From contig DATJOK010000017.1 in assembly GCA_035507155.1 (NCBI GenBank), positions 1 to 5,350 of the forward strand: 5,350 nt of DNA, in the 5' to 3' direction. A program made the translations under genes and the position numbers. Shown piece after piece: positions 1 to 5,340 of this stretch. The notes beneath the pieces are model-generated. The model saw nothing but the letters and a program-made list of their open reading frames with translations, did not search any database and had not been told where the DNA came from. Origin of the DNA: DASZHJ01 sp035507155. Its GTDB lineage: Bacteria > Pseudomonadota > Alphaproteobacteria > ATCC43930 > CGMCC-115725. Numbering within the stretch: the first letter of the stretch is position 1; every line of letters starts with the position of its first letter.

Positions 1-535
1 GCGCAGGCGCATCGGCAACTTCATCCTCGCCGAGGACGACCAGACCCTGGAAGGCGTGATCCTGGCGGCGCTGCAGAAGATCGGCGGCTCGCTGGCCGTG
101 GTAGAGAACTTCACCAGCGGCCAGATCGCCGCGCGCATCGCTCATCTGCCGGGTGCGGAGAAGGTGTTCCGCCGCGGCATCGTCGCCCGCGAGCTCAAGC
201 AGATTCGCGGCGCCCTCGATCTCGACGGGCCGGTGACGGGACCGCTGACGCCGGACATCGCCGCGGAGGCGGCGCGCGCGGCGGCCGGCGAGTCCGGCGC
301 CAGCCACGCGCTCGCCGTCCTCGTCGATCTCGACGAGGGCGCCGACCGCATCGATTTCGGCGGCACCCTCTGCATCGCCATCGCCACCGAGAGCGGCACC
401 GCGACGCGGCGCGCGCGCATCCTCGGCGGCCGCGACTGGGTCCGCCTCGGCGCCATCGAGATGGGCCTCGACTGCCTCCGCCGCCACCTCCAGCGCCTGC
501 CGGTGGACGAGCGCATCGATTTCGAGAAGGTGTGA
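1..535 (+). CDS. CinA-family protein, C-terminal domain (partial, 5' end outside window)
   Basis: The reading frame is open from base 2 to the TGA at 533-535 and gives 177 visible residues. They match the CinA C-terminal (PncC-like) domain. A linker ending EDDQTLEG is followed by a segment VVENFTSGQIAARIA, equivalent to the AESxTGG region of nicotinamide mononucleotide deamidases. The end of the domain reads LGAIEMGLDCLRRHLQ. The linker before the domain suggests the full protein is a longer CinA of about 400 residues with an N-terminal molybdopterin-binding-like domain, but that part is not visible. The GTG at 56 is probably an internal codon, not the start. Active PncC enzymes convert NMN to nicotinate mononucleotide in pyridine nucleotide recycling. 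Here the usual serine of AESxTGG is Asn36 (visible numbering) and the tyrosine of the following GFVTY-like strand is Arg63. The GIAGP-type loop is also not recognisable. It therefore resembles the divergent E. coli YfaY type more than PncC, and catalytic activity is doubtful. Family assignment is confident; function is not. Confidence 0.85.
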   Translation, partial: RRRIGNFILAEDDQTLEGVILAALQKIGGSLAVVENFTSGQIAARIAHLPGAEKVFRRGIVARELKQIRGALDLDGPVTGPLTPDIAAEAARAAAGESGASHALAVLVDLDEGADRIDFGGTLCIAIATESGTATRRARILGGRDWVRLGAIEMGLDCLRRHLQRLPVDERIDFEKV

Positions 536-610
536 GAGGGCACGGCTAACCGCTTCCCGCTTTCGCGCGACAAGAACGACCCCTTACGGTGAAGTCTGAA
601 CCATCAGAGT

Positions 611-643
611 CGTCATCGCCGGACTTGATCCGCGGCAATCCGG
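611..643. repeat. Rhizobiales-type intergenic palindromic repeat (putative)
   Basis: The core at 619-643 forms an imperfect hairpin. The left arm is CCGGA, a bulged C, then TTG (619-627); the loop is ATCCGCGG (628-635); the right arm is CAATCCGG (636-643). That is 8 base pairs with one bulge. The preceding CGTCATCGCC and this core resemble the dispersed element (CGTCATTGCCGGGCTTGACCCGGCAATCC-like) common between genes in Bradyrhizobium-like genomes. When translated it gives the familiar spurious peptide SPDLIRG. Similarity to that family is from memory; only one copy is visible here. Confidence 0.55.
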
Positions 644-660
644 TTGAGCAATGGCACGCG

Positions 661-680
661 CGCCGCCAATCATTGCGGCG
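661..680. repeat. Imperfect palindrome
   Basis: CGCCG (661-665) pairs with CGGCG (676-680). Inside it, CAAT (667-670) mirrors ATTG (672-675), with C666 bulged and C671 at the centre. The element lies 17 bases after the repeat core at 619-643 and could be part of the same dispersed element, a protein-binding site, or a weak RNA hairpin. It has no run of T after it, so a classical intrinsic terminator is unlikely. Confidence 0.4.
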
Positions 681-856
681 ACTGGGTTTGCGGGCGTTTG
701 CAGGCGCACCGCAGCCGATCCAGCGTCCTCGCCAATACCTTGCCGTCATCTCACTGCCCGAAGCGCGCCGATCTGCCATCTCGACAGCATGGCTGCCTTG
801 CCCTCAATCAACCTTCCGTTACTCCCGGGACAGATGCCTTGCCCCCGCTTTTGCGC

Positions 857-869
857 TAGACTCGATACA
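857..869 (+). promoter_or_regulatory. Possible -10 element of a leaderless cyclase transcript
   Basis: TAGACT at 857-862 fits the TANNNT form of a -10 box and ends six bases before the A of the cyclase ATG (869), so transcription would begin at or beside the start codon. There is no Shine-Dalgarno sequence in the 20 bases before this ATG, which fits a leaderless message. The only -35-like sequence, TTGCCC at 839-844, sits 12 bases from the -10, which is too close to count. The call is weak. Confidence 0.25.
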
Positions 870-2275
870 TGAACGAAACTGAAGCCTTGTTCGCCGTCCT
901 GCGGCAGTCCGCGGACGCGCCAGCGGTCGCCGCCATCGAGCAGCTCGTGCGCGACGGCCGGGATCGCAATCTCTGTCGGGTCAACGCCCTCGCCTTCGCC
1001 AAGGAGCACGGGCTCGGCGAGGAGGCGGTCATCGGCGCCTTCCTGCACGCGGCGCGGCTCGGGATCTTCGAGCTCTCCTGGAACGTGCTCTGTCCGGGCT
1101 GCGGCGGCGTGCTCGATGCCGGCACCTCGCTGAAGGCCGTCGACCAGGACGAGTATCACTGCGCGCTTTGCGCCGCCGGCTATCAACCGACCCTCGACGA
1201 GATGGTGGAGGTCACCTTCACCATCAGCCCGCGCGTGCGCCGCATCGCCGCGCACGATCCGATCCAGCTCTCGATGCCGGAATACTACCGGCAGGTCTTC
1301 TGGAGCTCCGGCGTCGACCTGCCGGAGAATTTCGACGCCCTCATCGACGAGATCACCCTCGACGCGGTCGAGCTGCCGCCGGGCGGCAAGGCGATCCTGT
1401 CGCTGCAGCTGCCGGCGGAGTTCGCCATCGTCTTCGACCCCGTCACCCACGGCACGCAGTTCCTCGACGTGAAGGGCGAGCCGACGCGCGAGCGGCGCAA
1501 TCTGACGATGGTGTTCAATACGGCACACGCCTCCACCGCGACGATGGTGCTGGCGCCGGGCCCGCTCAGGGTCTCGCTGGAGAACCAGACCAGCGAGCGC
1601 GTGCTGCCGGCGATCTGGCTTGCCGGCGACACGCTGCACAAGCTGCTGGGCCGGCGCCGGCCGTTCCTGACCGCGAAGCGCCTCCTCACCAACCAGACCT
1701 TCCGCGACATCTATCGCACCGACACGCTCGACGTCGACCAGCGGCTCAAGATCACCAGCCTCACCTTCCTCTTCACCGACCTCAAGGGTTCGACCGAGCT
1801 CTACGAGCGGGTCGGCGATCTCGTCGCCTTCGACCTGGTGCGGGCGCATTTCGGCGTCCTCAACGACATCGTGGCGGCGGAATCGGGCGCGGTCGTCAAG
1901 ACCATCGGCGACGCGGTGATGGCGACCTTCCCGACGCCGGACAAGGCGGTCGCCGCCGCGCTCCGCATGCGCGACGCCATGCGCGAGCTCAACGAAAGCC
2001 GCCGGCGCGAGGACCTGCTGCTGAAGATCGGCATCCACGAGGGCCCCTGCCTCGCCGTGATGCTGAACGACCGGCAGGATTATTTCGGCCAGACCGTCAA
2101 CATCGCGTCCCGCGTCCAGGGCCTCGCCATGTCGCGCTCGATCTATGCCACCGGCCCGGTGGTGGAGAATGCGGGCTCGGCGCATTTGCTCGAGAAGGCC
2201 GGCCTCAACCCGGTGGCGCAGCGCCACATGCTGCGCGGCATCGCCGATGAGGTGACGCTCTACGAGATCCCCTGA
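869..2275 (+). CDS. Class III adenylate cyclase with DUF5939-like N-terminal region and Cys4 motif
   Basis: This 468-residue protein should make cAMP from ATP. The C-terminal half (about 295-468) is a class III cyclase domain. The metal-binding aspartates are D304 in FTDLKGST and D348 in KTIGDAVMA. K344 and D404 (DYFG) match the residues that select adenine. N411 and R415 in VNIASR match the transition-state residues. All catalytic positions are present, so an active homodimer is expected. Residues about 1-290 resemble DUF5939, a region found ahead of such cyclases. They include a zinc-ribbon-like set C75/C78 (CPGC) and C98/C101 (CALC), followed by beta-rich sequence. I see no signal peptide or membrane segment, so it should be cytoplasmic. 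The ATG at 869 is preferred because it precedes the conserved LAFAKEHGL region by a short leader; no SD is visible. It runs convergently to the histidine kinase gene, 23 bases away. What the N-terminal region senses is unknown. Confidence 0.92.
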   Translation: MNETEALFAVLRQSADAPAVAAIEQLVRDGRDRNLCRVNALAFAKEHGLGEEAVIGAFLHAARLGIFELSWNVLCPGCGGVLDAGTSLKAVDQDEYHCALCAAGYQPTLDEMVEVTFTISPRVRRIAAHDPIQLSMPEYYRQVFWSSGVDLPENFDALIDEITLDAVELPPGGKAILSLQLPAEFAIVFDPVTHGTQFLDVKGEPTRERRNLTMVFNTAHASTATMVLAPGPLRVSLENQTSERVLPAIWLAGDTLHKLLGRRRPFLTAKRLLTNQTFRDIYRTDTLDVDQRLKITSLTFLFTDLKGSTELYERVGDLVAFDLVRAHFGVLNDIVAAESGAVVKTIGDAVMATFPTPDKAVAAALRMRDAMRELNESRRREDLLLKIGIHEGPCLAVMLNDRQDYFGQTVNIASRVQGLAMSRSIYATGPVVENAGSAHLLEKAGLNPVAQRHMLRGIADEVTLYEIP

Positions 2276-2290
2276 ACCGGCGGCTCTCGT

Positions 2291-2320
2291 GCCCGTCCTC
2301 ACGCCACGCCGCGGACGGGC
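2291..2320. terminator. Possible bidirectional transcription terminator hairpin
   Basis: GCCCGTCC (2291-2298) and GGACGGGC (2313-2320) are a perfect 8-bp inverted repeat around a 14-base loop, between two convergent genes. The arm on the right lies inside the last codons of the kinase gene and the kinase stop codon (2299-2301) is in the loop. There is no T run on either side, so it is not a standard intrinsic terminator, but GC-rich stems without a U tract are common at convergent gene ends in high-GC bacteria. Confidence 0.35.
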
Positions 2321-3927
2321 TCCTCGACCGCCGGAGCGCGCGGCACGGTGAAGCGGAACACGGTGCCGCCGCCGGGGTTGGGGGTGACCCACAGTCTTCC
2401 GCCGTGTGCCTCGACGATCGAGCGGCAGATCGAGAGGCCGATGCCCATGCCCTCGGCCTTGGTGGTGACGAAGGGCTGGAACAACCTCTCGCGCACCTCC
2501 TCTGCGAGGCCGGGACCGGTGTCGGCGAGACTCACCTCGATCATGCCGTCCGCCGCCGCGGTGGTGGCGACGATGATGAGACGGCGCTCGCTCTCCGCCA
2601 ACGCTTCGATCGCGTTCCGCATCAGGTTGAGCAGCACCTGCTGAATCTGCACTTTGTCGATGAGCGCCGCAGGAAGCCCGGGATCGAGATCGAGCTTCAC
2701 CTCGATGGCGCGGTTCTGCGCGCCGATGACGGCGAGCGACCAGGCCTCGTCGATCACCGCGGAGAGGTTCTCGCTCCGCTTGGTGGCCTCCGTCTTCTTC
2801 ACGAAATCCCGCAGGCGCTGGATGATCTGGGTCACGCGGGTGGCCTGCTCGGCGGCCTTCGCCAGCGTCATCCGCGCCTTCGCTGCCTCGCCGAGCTCGG
2901 TGAGGCGCTGGCCGGCGTGGATGTAGTTGCCGACAGCGGTCAGCGGCTGGTTCACCTCGTGGACGAGGGCCGAGACCATCTGACCCATCTCGCTGACGCG
3001 GGCGACATGGATCAATTCCGACTGCACCTGGTCGAGCCGGCGCTCCCGCTCCTGCCGCTCGGCGTCGAGTGAGCGCAGGAGCCGCGCATGGAGGGTGCGC
3101 GTCTCCAGCAGCAGCACCACGAGGACGAAGCTCGCCGCCATCAGGCCATAGAGCCGGCCGAGGTAGAAGCCGAGATCGAACCGGCCGGCGTTGAGGACCG
3201 CGCTCAGCGCGACATCCATGAGCCAGGCGCACATCACGACCATGAGCCAGAGGTCCAGCACCGAGCGCGGCCGGCGCCGCCAGAGCGCCACCAGCGCCGC
3301 GAGACTGAGGAGCCAGACCGTCGACACCACGAAGATCATCGCGGGCGTGTAATGGCTCGCGCGCATGATGGCGGGAAGCGCGTCATGCCCCGCGGTGGCG
3401 ATCGCCGTCAGCAGGCCGACGAGCGCCAGCACGATGGCAATCGCCAGCAGGATGACGGCGGCGCCGGGCGGCGGCGACGGCCTCTCGTCGCGTCGCCGCA
3501 GCGCGGCGTAACCGATCGCCGCCAGGGGAAAGCCGGCATGCCAGAACATGTAGAGCCAGGCCGTGCTTTGCGGGCCGGCCCCCAGCAGGCCGGTCGCGGA
3601 GAAGAGGCCGGGAAAGCTGAGCGCATGAGCGAGCGCCATCAGCGCGGTGAAGAGATAGCCGCCGGCTAGCGCCAGCAGCGCCGGCGAGCCCGAGCCGCTG
3701 AACTGGCCGAGCAGCAGCACCGCGGTGATGAGGTCGGTGATCGCCAGCGCCGACTGGTAGCTCGGGATGAATCCCATCTCCGGCCGCAGCGGCACGCGCG
3801 CGAAGGGTGCCGCGGCCAGGAACAGCAGCAGGAGAACCAGGACGAAGCCCGCCGCCCGGCGCTCCTCGGCGCGTGTCGCCGGTACCGTCGAGAGGAGTGC
3901 CTGCCGCTCAACCCCCGTGTCGACCAC
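2299..3927 (-). CDS. Membrane sensor histidine kinase, MASE4-like sensor with FixL/HPK4-type kinase core
   Basis: From the start used here the protein has 542 residues. About eight hydrophobic segments lie near 27-43, 57-76, 82-101, 121-142, 156-178, 194-216, 223-244 and 256-275, in the pattern of MASE4-type integral membrane sensors. A charged helix (about 276-308) leads to the dimerisation domain, with the phospho-accepting H323 in ALVHEVNQPL. The ATPase domain follows: N box with N438 (NLMRNAIEAL), G1 box DTGPG (469-473), F box FQPF (483-486) and G2 box GMGIGL (493-498). All motifs needed for autophosphorylation are intact, and the HEVNQPL form places it with FixL/DctB-like kinases. No PAS domain, receiver or response regulator gene is seen in the window, so the partner is unknown. 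The GTG at 3927 is preferred because GGGAGG lies just upstream and MASE4 proteins begin shortly before the LLSTVPA-like segment. A longer form from the GTG at 3969 (556 residues) is possible but has no visible SD. Confidence 0.9.
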   Translation of the reverse strand: MVDTGVERQALLSTVPATRAEERRAAGFVLVLLLLFLAAAPFARVPLRPEMGFIPSYQSALAITDLITAVLLLGQFSGSGSPALLALAGGYLFTALMALAHALSFPGLFSATGLLGAGPQSTAWLYMFWHAGFPLAAIGYAALRRRDERPSPPPGAAVILLAIAIVLALVGLLTAIATAGHDALPAIMRASHYTPAMIFVVSTVWLLSLAALVALWRRRPRSVLDLWLMVVMCAWLMDVALSAVLNAGRFDLGFYLGRLYGLMAASFVLVVLLLETRTLHARLLRSLDAERQERERRLDQVQSELIHVARVSEMGQMVSALVHEVNQPLTAVGNYIHAGQRLTELGEAAKARMTLAKAAEQATRVTQIIQRLRDFVKKTEATKRSENLSAVIDEAWSLAVIGAQNRAIEVKLDLDPGLPAALIDKVQIQQVLLNLMRNAIEALAESERRLIIVATTAAADGMIEVSLADTGPGLAEEVRERLFQPFVTTKAEGMGIGLSICRSIVEAHGGRLWVTPNPGGGTVFRFTVPRAPAVEEPVRGVA

Positions 3928-3931
3928 CACG

Positions 3932-3937
3932 CCTCCC
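3932..3937 (-). promoter_or_regulatory. Ribosome binding site supporting the shorter kinase start
   Basis: On the minus strand GGGAGG lies four bases before the GTG at 3927-3925, and one base before the adjacent GTG at 3930-3928. The spacing is short but usable for the GTG at 3927. The upstream candidate GTG at 3969 follows AGTCTCGTC, with no SD. An in-frame TAA at 3984-3982 (read on the minus strand) closes the frame upstream. Confidence 0.45.
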
Positions 3938-4062
3938 GAGCGTGACCCATCCGGCCGCGATCCCCCCACGACGAGACTCAGTTAGGACCGGATACCGCTG
4001 CGGCAAGTCGGCGGCATGCTGGCGAGGCGTCGCGCCCTGCGGCATTTTCGCCGGTCGTCGCG

Positions 4063-4503
4063 CTACTTCGTGCCGCCGCGCGGCTTCTTCTTCGCCTTCT
4101 TCGGCGCCGGCGGAAAGTACATCGCCTCCAGCTTGAGCCCGTCGGGATCGAGGAAATAGACCGCGTAATAGCCGCCCTCGTAATACTCGCCGGCGGGATC
4201 GACGATGGTCACCTGCTTCTTCTGCAGGAACGCCTGCAGGTCGTCGACGTCGCGCCGCCGCGCCATCTCGAAGGCGTAGTGGTGGATGCCGATGTTGCCG
4301 ATGCGGAAGGGGTGCTTCTTGCCCTCGGCGTCGGCCTCGCCGATCCAGAACAGCGTCTTGCCATTGCTCCAGCCGGCGGCGGCGTCGAGATCGTACTTGA
4401 GCTTGAATCCCAAAAAGCCGAGCACGTCGTCGTAGAAGCGTTTCGAGCGCGCGAAATTGGAGACCCGGATCACCAGATGGTCGATGCCGACGACGCGCGC
4501 CAT
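4063..4503 (-). CDS. VOC family protein (glyoxalase/extradiol dioxygenase fold)
   Basis: This 146-residue protein has the paired beta-alpha-beta-beta-beta pattern of the vicinal oxygen chelate superfamily. Residues 6-14 (GIDHLVIRV) open the first module, followed by the helix SKRFYDDVLGFLGF. The second module opens at GIHHYAFEM (73-80) and ends with the conserved strand VYFLDPDGLKLEAMYFP (115-131). H9, H75 and E126 fall at the usual metal-ligand positions, so a metal-dependent enzyme is plausible. The substrate (methylglyoxal adduct, catechol, antibiotic or other) cannot be read from the sequence. The tail KKAKKKPRGGTK is strongly basic and lies outside the fold. The ATG at 4503 is chosen over upstream in-frame starts because a strong AGGAGG precedes it by six bases and the VOC domain begins at once. 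It is divergent from the GST gene. The kinase gene lies downstream on the same strand after 135 bases, too far to assume an operon. Confidence 0.9.
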   Translation of the reverse strand: MARVVGIDHLVIRVSNFARSKRFYDDVLGFLGFKLKYDLDAAAGWSNGKTLFWIGEADAEGKKHPFRIGNIGIHHYAFEMARRRDVDDLQAFLQKKQVTIVDPAGEYYEGGYYAVYFLDPDGLKLEAMYFPPAPKKAKKKPRGGTK

Positions 4504-4509
4504 GCTGCT

Positions 4510-4515
4510 CCTCCT
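4510..4515 (-). promoter_or_regulatory. Ribosome binding site fixing the VOC start
   Basis: On the minus strand AGGAGG lies six bases before the ATG at 4503-4501, an almost ideal SD and spacing. It rules against the longer frame that could start near 4653, whose extra 50 residues (with many Arg, Pro and Ser) do not look like VOC sequence and would run through the divergent promoter. Confidence 0.75.
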
Positions 4516-4558
4516 GCCGCCCGGATCTCGATGCCTCAGAAATGGCGCGGCCACCGGG

Positions 4559-4587
4559 TTGACGCGAGCGGCAAAGTGGGGTTTCAT
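4559..4587 (+). promoter_or_regulatory. Predicted sigma70-type promoter for the GST gene
   Basis: TTGACG at 4559-4564 matches the -35 consensus at five of six positions. After a 17-base spacer, TTTCAT at 4582-4587 matches the -10 consensus at four of six. Transcription would start near 4593-4595, leaving a leader of about 73 bases before the ATG at 4667 and placing the tandem repeat at the very start of the transcript. Confidence 0.5.
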
Positions 4588-4595
4588 CGGAACAA

Positions 4596-4637
4596 AAGAG
4601 GAACGACATAAGAGGAACGACCCAAGAGGAACGACAC
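4596..4637 (+). repeat. Three tandem 14-bp repeats (AAGAGGAACGAC + 2) in the divergent control region
   Basis: The 12-mer AAGAGGAACGAC occurs without mismatch at 4596-4607, 4610-4621 and 4624-4635. The spacers between copies are AT and CC, giving an exact 14-base period; AC follows the third copy. A further GGAAC at 4589-4593 lies just upstream but out of phase (11 bases). The array starts at about +1 to +3 of the predicted GST transcript and ends 14 bases before its SD. It could be an operator, an RNA element in the leader, or simple slippage-derived DNA. Copies differ only in the two spacer bases. Confidence 0.85.
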
Positions 4638-4651
4638 CGGCGAGATTGGGC

Positions 4652-4665
4652 AAGGAGGTGCCTCC
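4652..4665 (+). promoter_or_regulatory. Strong SD of the GST gene within a small inverted repeat
   Basis: AAGGAGGTG (4652-4660) is a near-perfect complement to the 16S rRNA 3' end, with eight bases between GGAGG and the ATG at 4667. The segment GGAGGTGCCTCC (4654-4665) can fold with GGAG pairing to CTCC around a GTGC loop, which would cover the SD. The strong SD decides the start at 4667 over the longer open frame from 4457. Confidence 0.7.
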
Positions 4666-4666
4666 G

Positions 4667-5332
4667 ATGCTGCTCTATTCCGGACCGCTGAGCCTGTTCT
4701 CCCGCAAGGTGGAGATCGCGCTCCACGAGAAGGGGCTGCGCTTCGAGCGGGTGATGGTGCCGTTCACCCAGGCGGCGGGCTATTCGCCGAAGCACCCGAT
4801 GGTGCTGGCATCGAACCCAAAGGGCCAGGTGCCGGTGCTGGTGGACGGCCCGCTCACTCTCTTCGATTCGACGGTCATCCTCGAGTACCTCGAGGACGCC
4901 TATCCGGAGCCGGCACTCTATCCCAGGGGCGCGGCGGAGCGCGCCCGCTGCCGCCTCATCGAGCTCACCGCCGACGAGATCCTGCTGCCGCCGCTGCGTG
5001 CGCTGATGCAGCGCACCACGCCGCCCGATCCCGATCCGGAGCGTCAGCGGCTCCGCGAGGCGGAAGCGACGCGCGGCGAGGCGACGCTCCTCGGCCTCTA
5101 CGAGCGGCTGCAGGAGCAGCTCGGCGAGCGGGAGTATTTCTGCGGCAGCTTCTCGGTCGCCGATATCGGCGCCTTCCTGTCGGTGCTGTGGTCGCTTCGC
5201 TTGAAGGGACCGCCGCTCGACCGGCACCCCGCCCTCGCGCGCTGGTACGCCCGCGTGGGCGCGCGGCCGGCCGCCGACCGCGTCGCCCAGGAGATCGCCG
5301 CCGCCGACCGCGCGCTCTCGCCGGCGCTCTGA
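4667..5332 (+). CDS. Glutathione S-transferase-like protein
   Basis: This 221-residue protein has the usual length and two-domain form of bacterial cytosolic GSTs. The thioredoxin-like N-terminal domain (about 1-78) begins MLLYSGPLSLFSRKVEIALHEKGL. It carries S9/S12 in the active-site loop, the cis-proline P56 in GQVPVL, and the glutathione gamma-glutamyl-binding D67-S68 pair in DSTVILEYLED. The helical C-terminal domain (about 90-215) has the folding motif SVADIGAF (163-170) with the S-x-x-D N-capping box. It likely conjugates glutathione to electrophiles or acts in stringent-starvation-like roles; the N-terminal half looks close to the SspA/GstA-like bacterial group, but I cannot settle the subclass. 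No signal peptide or membrane segment is seen. It is divergent from the VOC gene, with a predicted promoter and a tandem repeat in its leader. Start at 4667 follows from the strong SD and from conserved GST sequence starting at once. Confidence 0.92.
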   Translation: MLLYSGPLSLFSRKVEIALHEKGLRFERVMVPFTQAAGYSPKHPMVLASNPKGQVPVLVDGPLTLFDSTVILEYLEDAYPEPALYPRGAAERARCRLIELTADEILLPPLRALMQRTTPPDPDPERQRLREAEATRGEATLLGLYERLQEQLGEREYFCGSFSVADIGAFLSVLWSLRLKGPPLDRHPALARWYARVGARPAADRVAQEIAAADRALSPAL

Positions 5333-5340
5333 GCCCGCCG

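Larger units (their letters stand above)
536..868. other. Intergenic region with two palindromes, no convincing gene
   Basis: This 333-base stretch separates the CinA-like gene from the cyclase gene. Short open frames cross it on both strands (for example 589-882 plus), but their translations are Arg/Pro/Ser-rich, resemble no family I know, and overlap the cyclase start, so I do not call them. It holds two imperfect palindromes at 619-643 and 661-680. A tandem 10-mer pair follows at 687-696 and 697-706, TTTGCGGGCG then TTTGCAGGCG, with one mismatch. I see no U-tailed terminator after the CinA stop at 535 and no tRNA-like fold. GC content looks somewhat lower than in the flanking genes, as expected for non-coding DNA in such a genome. 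Confidence 0.7.

Noticed and set aside
687..706. Tandem 10-mer pair TTTGCGGGCG/TTTGCAGGCG
   Set aside because: Two short imperfect GC-rich copies are easily expected by chance; noted in the intergenic entry only.
839..862. TTGCCC...TAGACT as a complete sigma70 promoter for the cyclase
   Set aside because: The spacer is 12 bases, too short for a normal -35/-10 pair; only the -10-like part was kept, at low confidence.
589..882. Small open frame in the 536-868 gap
   Set aside because: It translates the palindromic repeat (SPDLIRG peptide), has no SD or recognisable domain, and overlaps the cyclase start.
2404..3072. Plus-strand open frame of 222 codons antisense to the kinase
   Set aside because: His/Leu/Arg-rich shadow of the HATPase and dimerisation coding sequence; no RBS or family match.
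746..3232. Very long open frame of 828 codons on the minus strand, across the cyclase and kinase genes
   Set aside because: Its translation is Arg/Gly/Ala/His-rich with no family motifs. It is antisense to a cyclase with intact catalytic residues and out of frame with the kinase; such frames arise from high GC bias.
4596..4637. Tandem repeats considered as a CRISPR array or replication iterons
   Set aside because: Spacers are only two bases, so it is not CRISPR. Three short copies without an AT-rich stretch, DnaA boxes or a replication gene do not support an origin.
4504..4653. N-terminal extension of the VOC frame
   Set aside because: The extension does not look like VOC sequence, and AGGAGG sits at ideal spacing before the ATG at 4503.
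4457..4666. N-terminal extension of the GST frame
   Set aside because: It would run through the promoter and tandem repeat, and the GST fold begins exactly at the ATG at 4667 behind a strong SD.
3908..5227. Long minus-strand open frame of 439 codons across the VOC and GST region
   Set aside because: It is antisense to the clear GST gene and in another frame of the VOC gene, with low-complexity basic translation.
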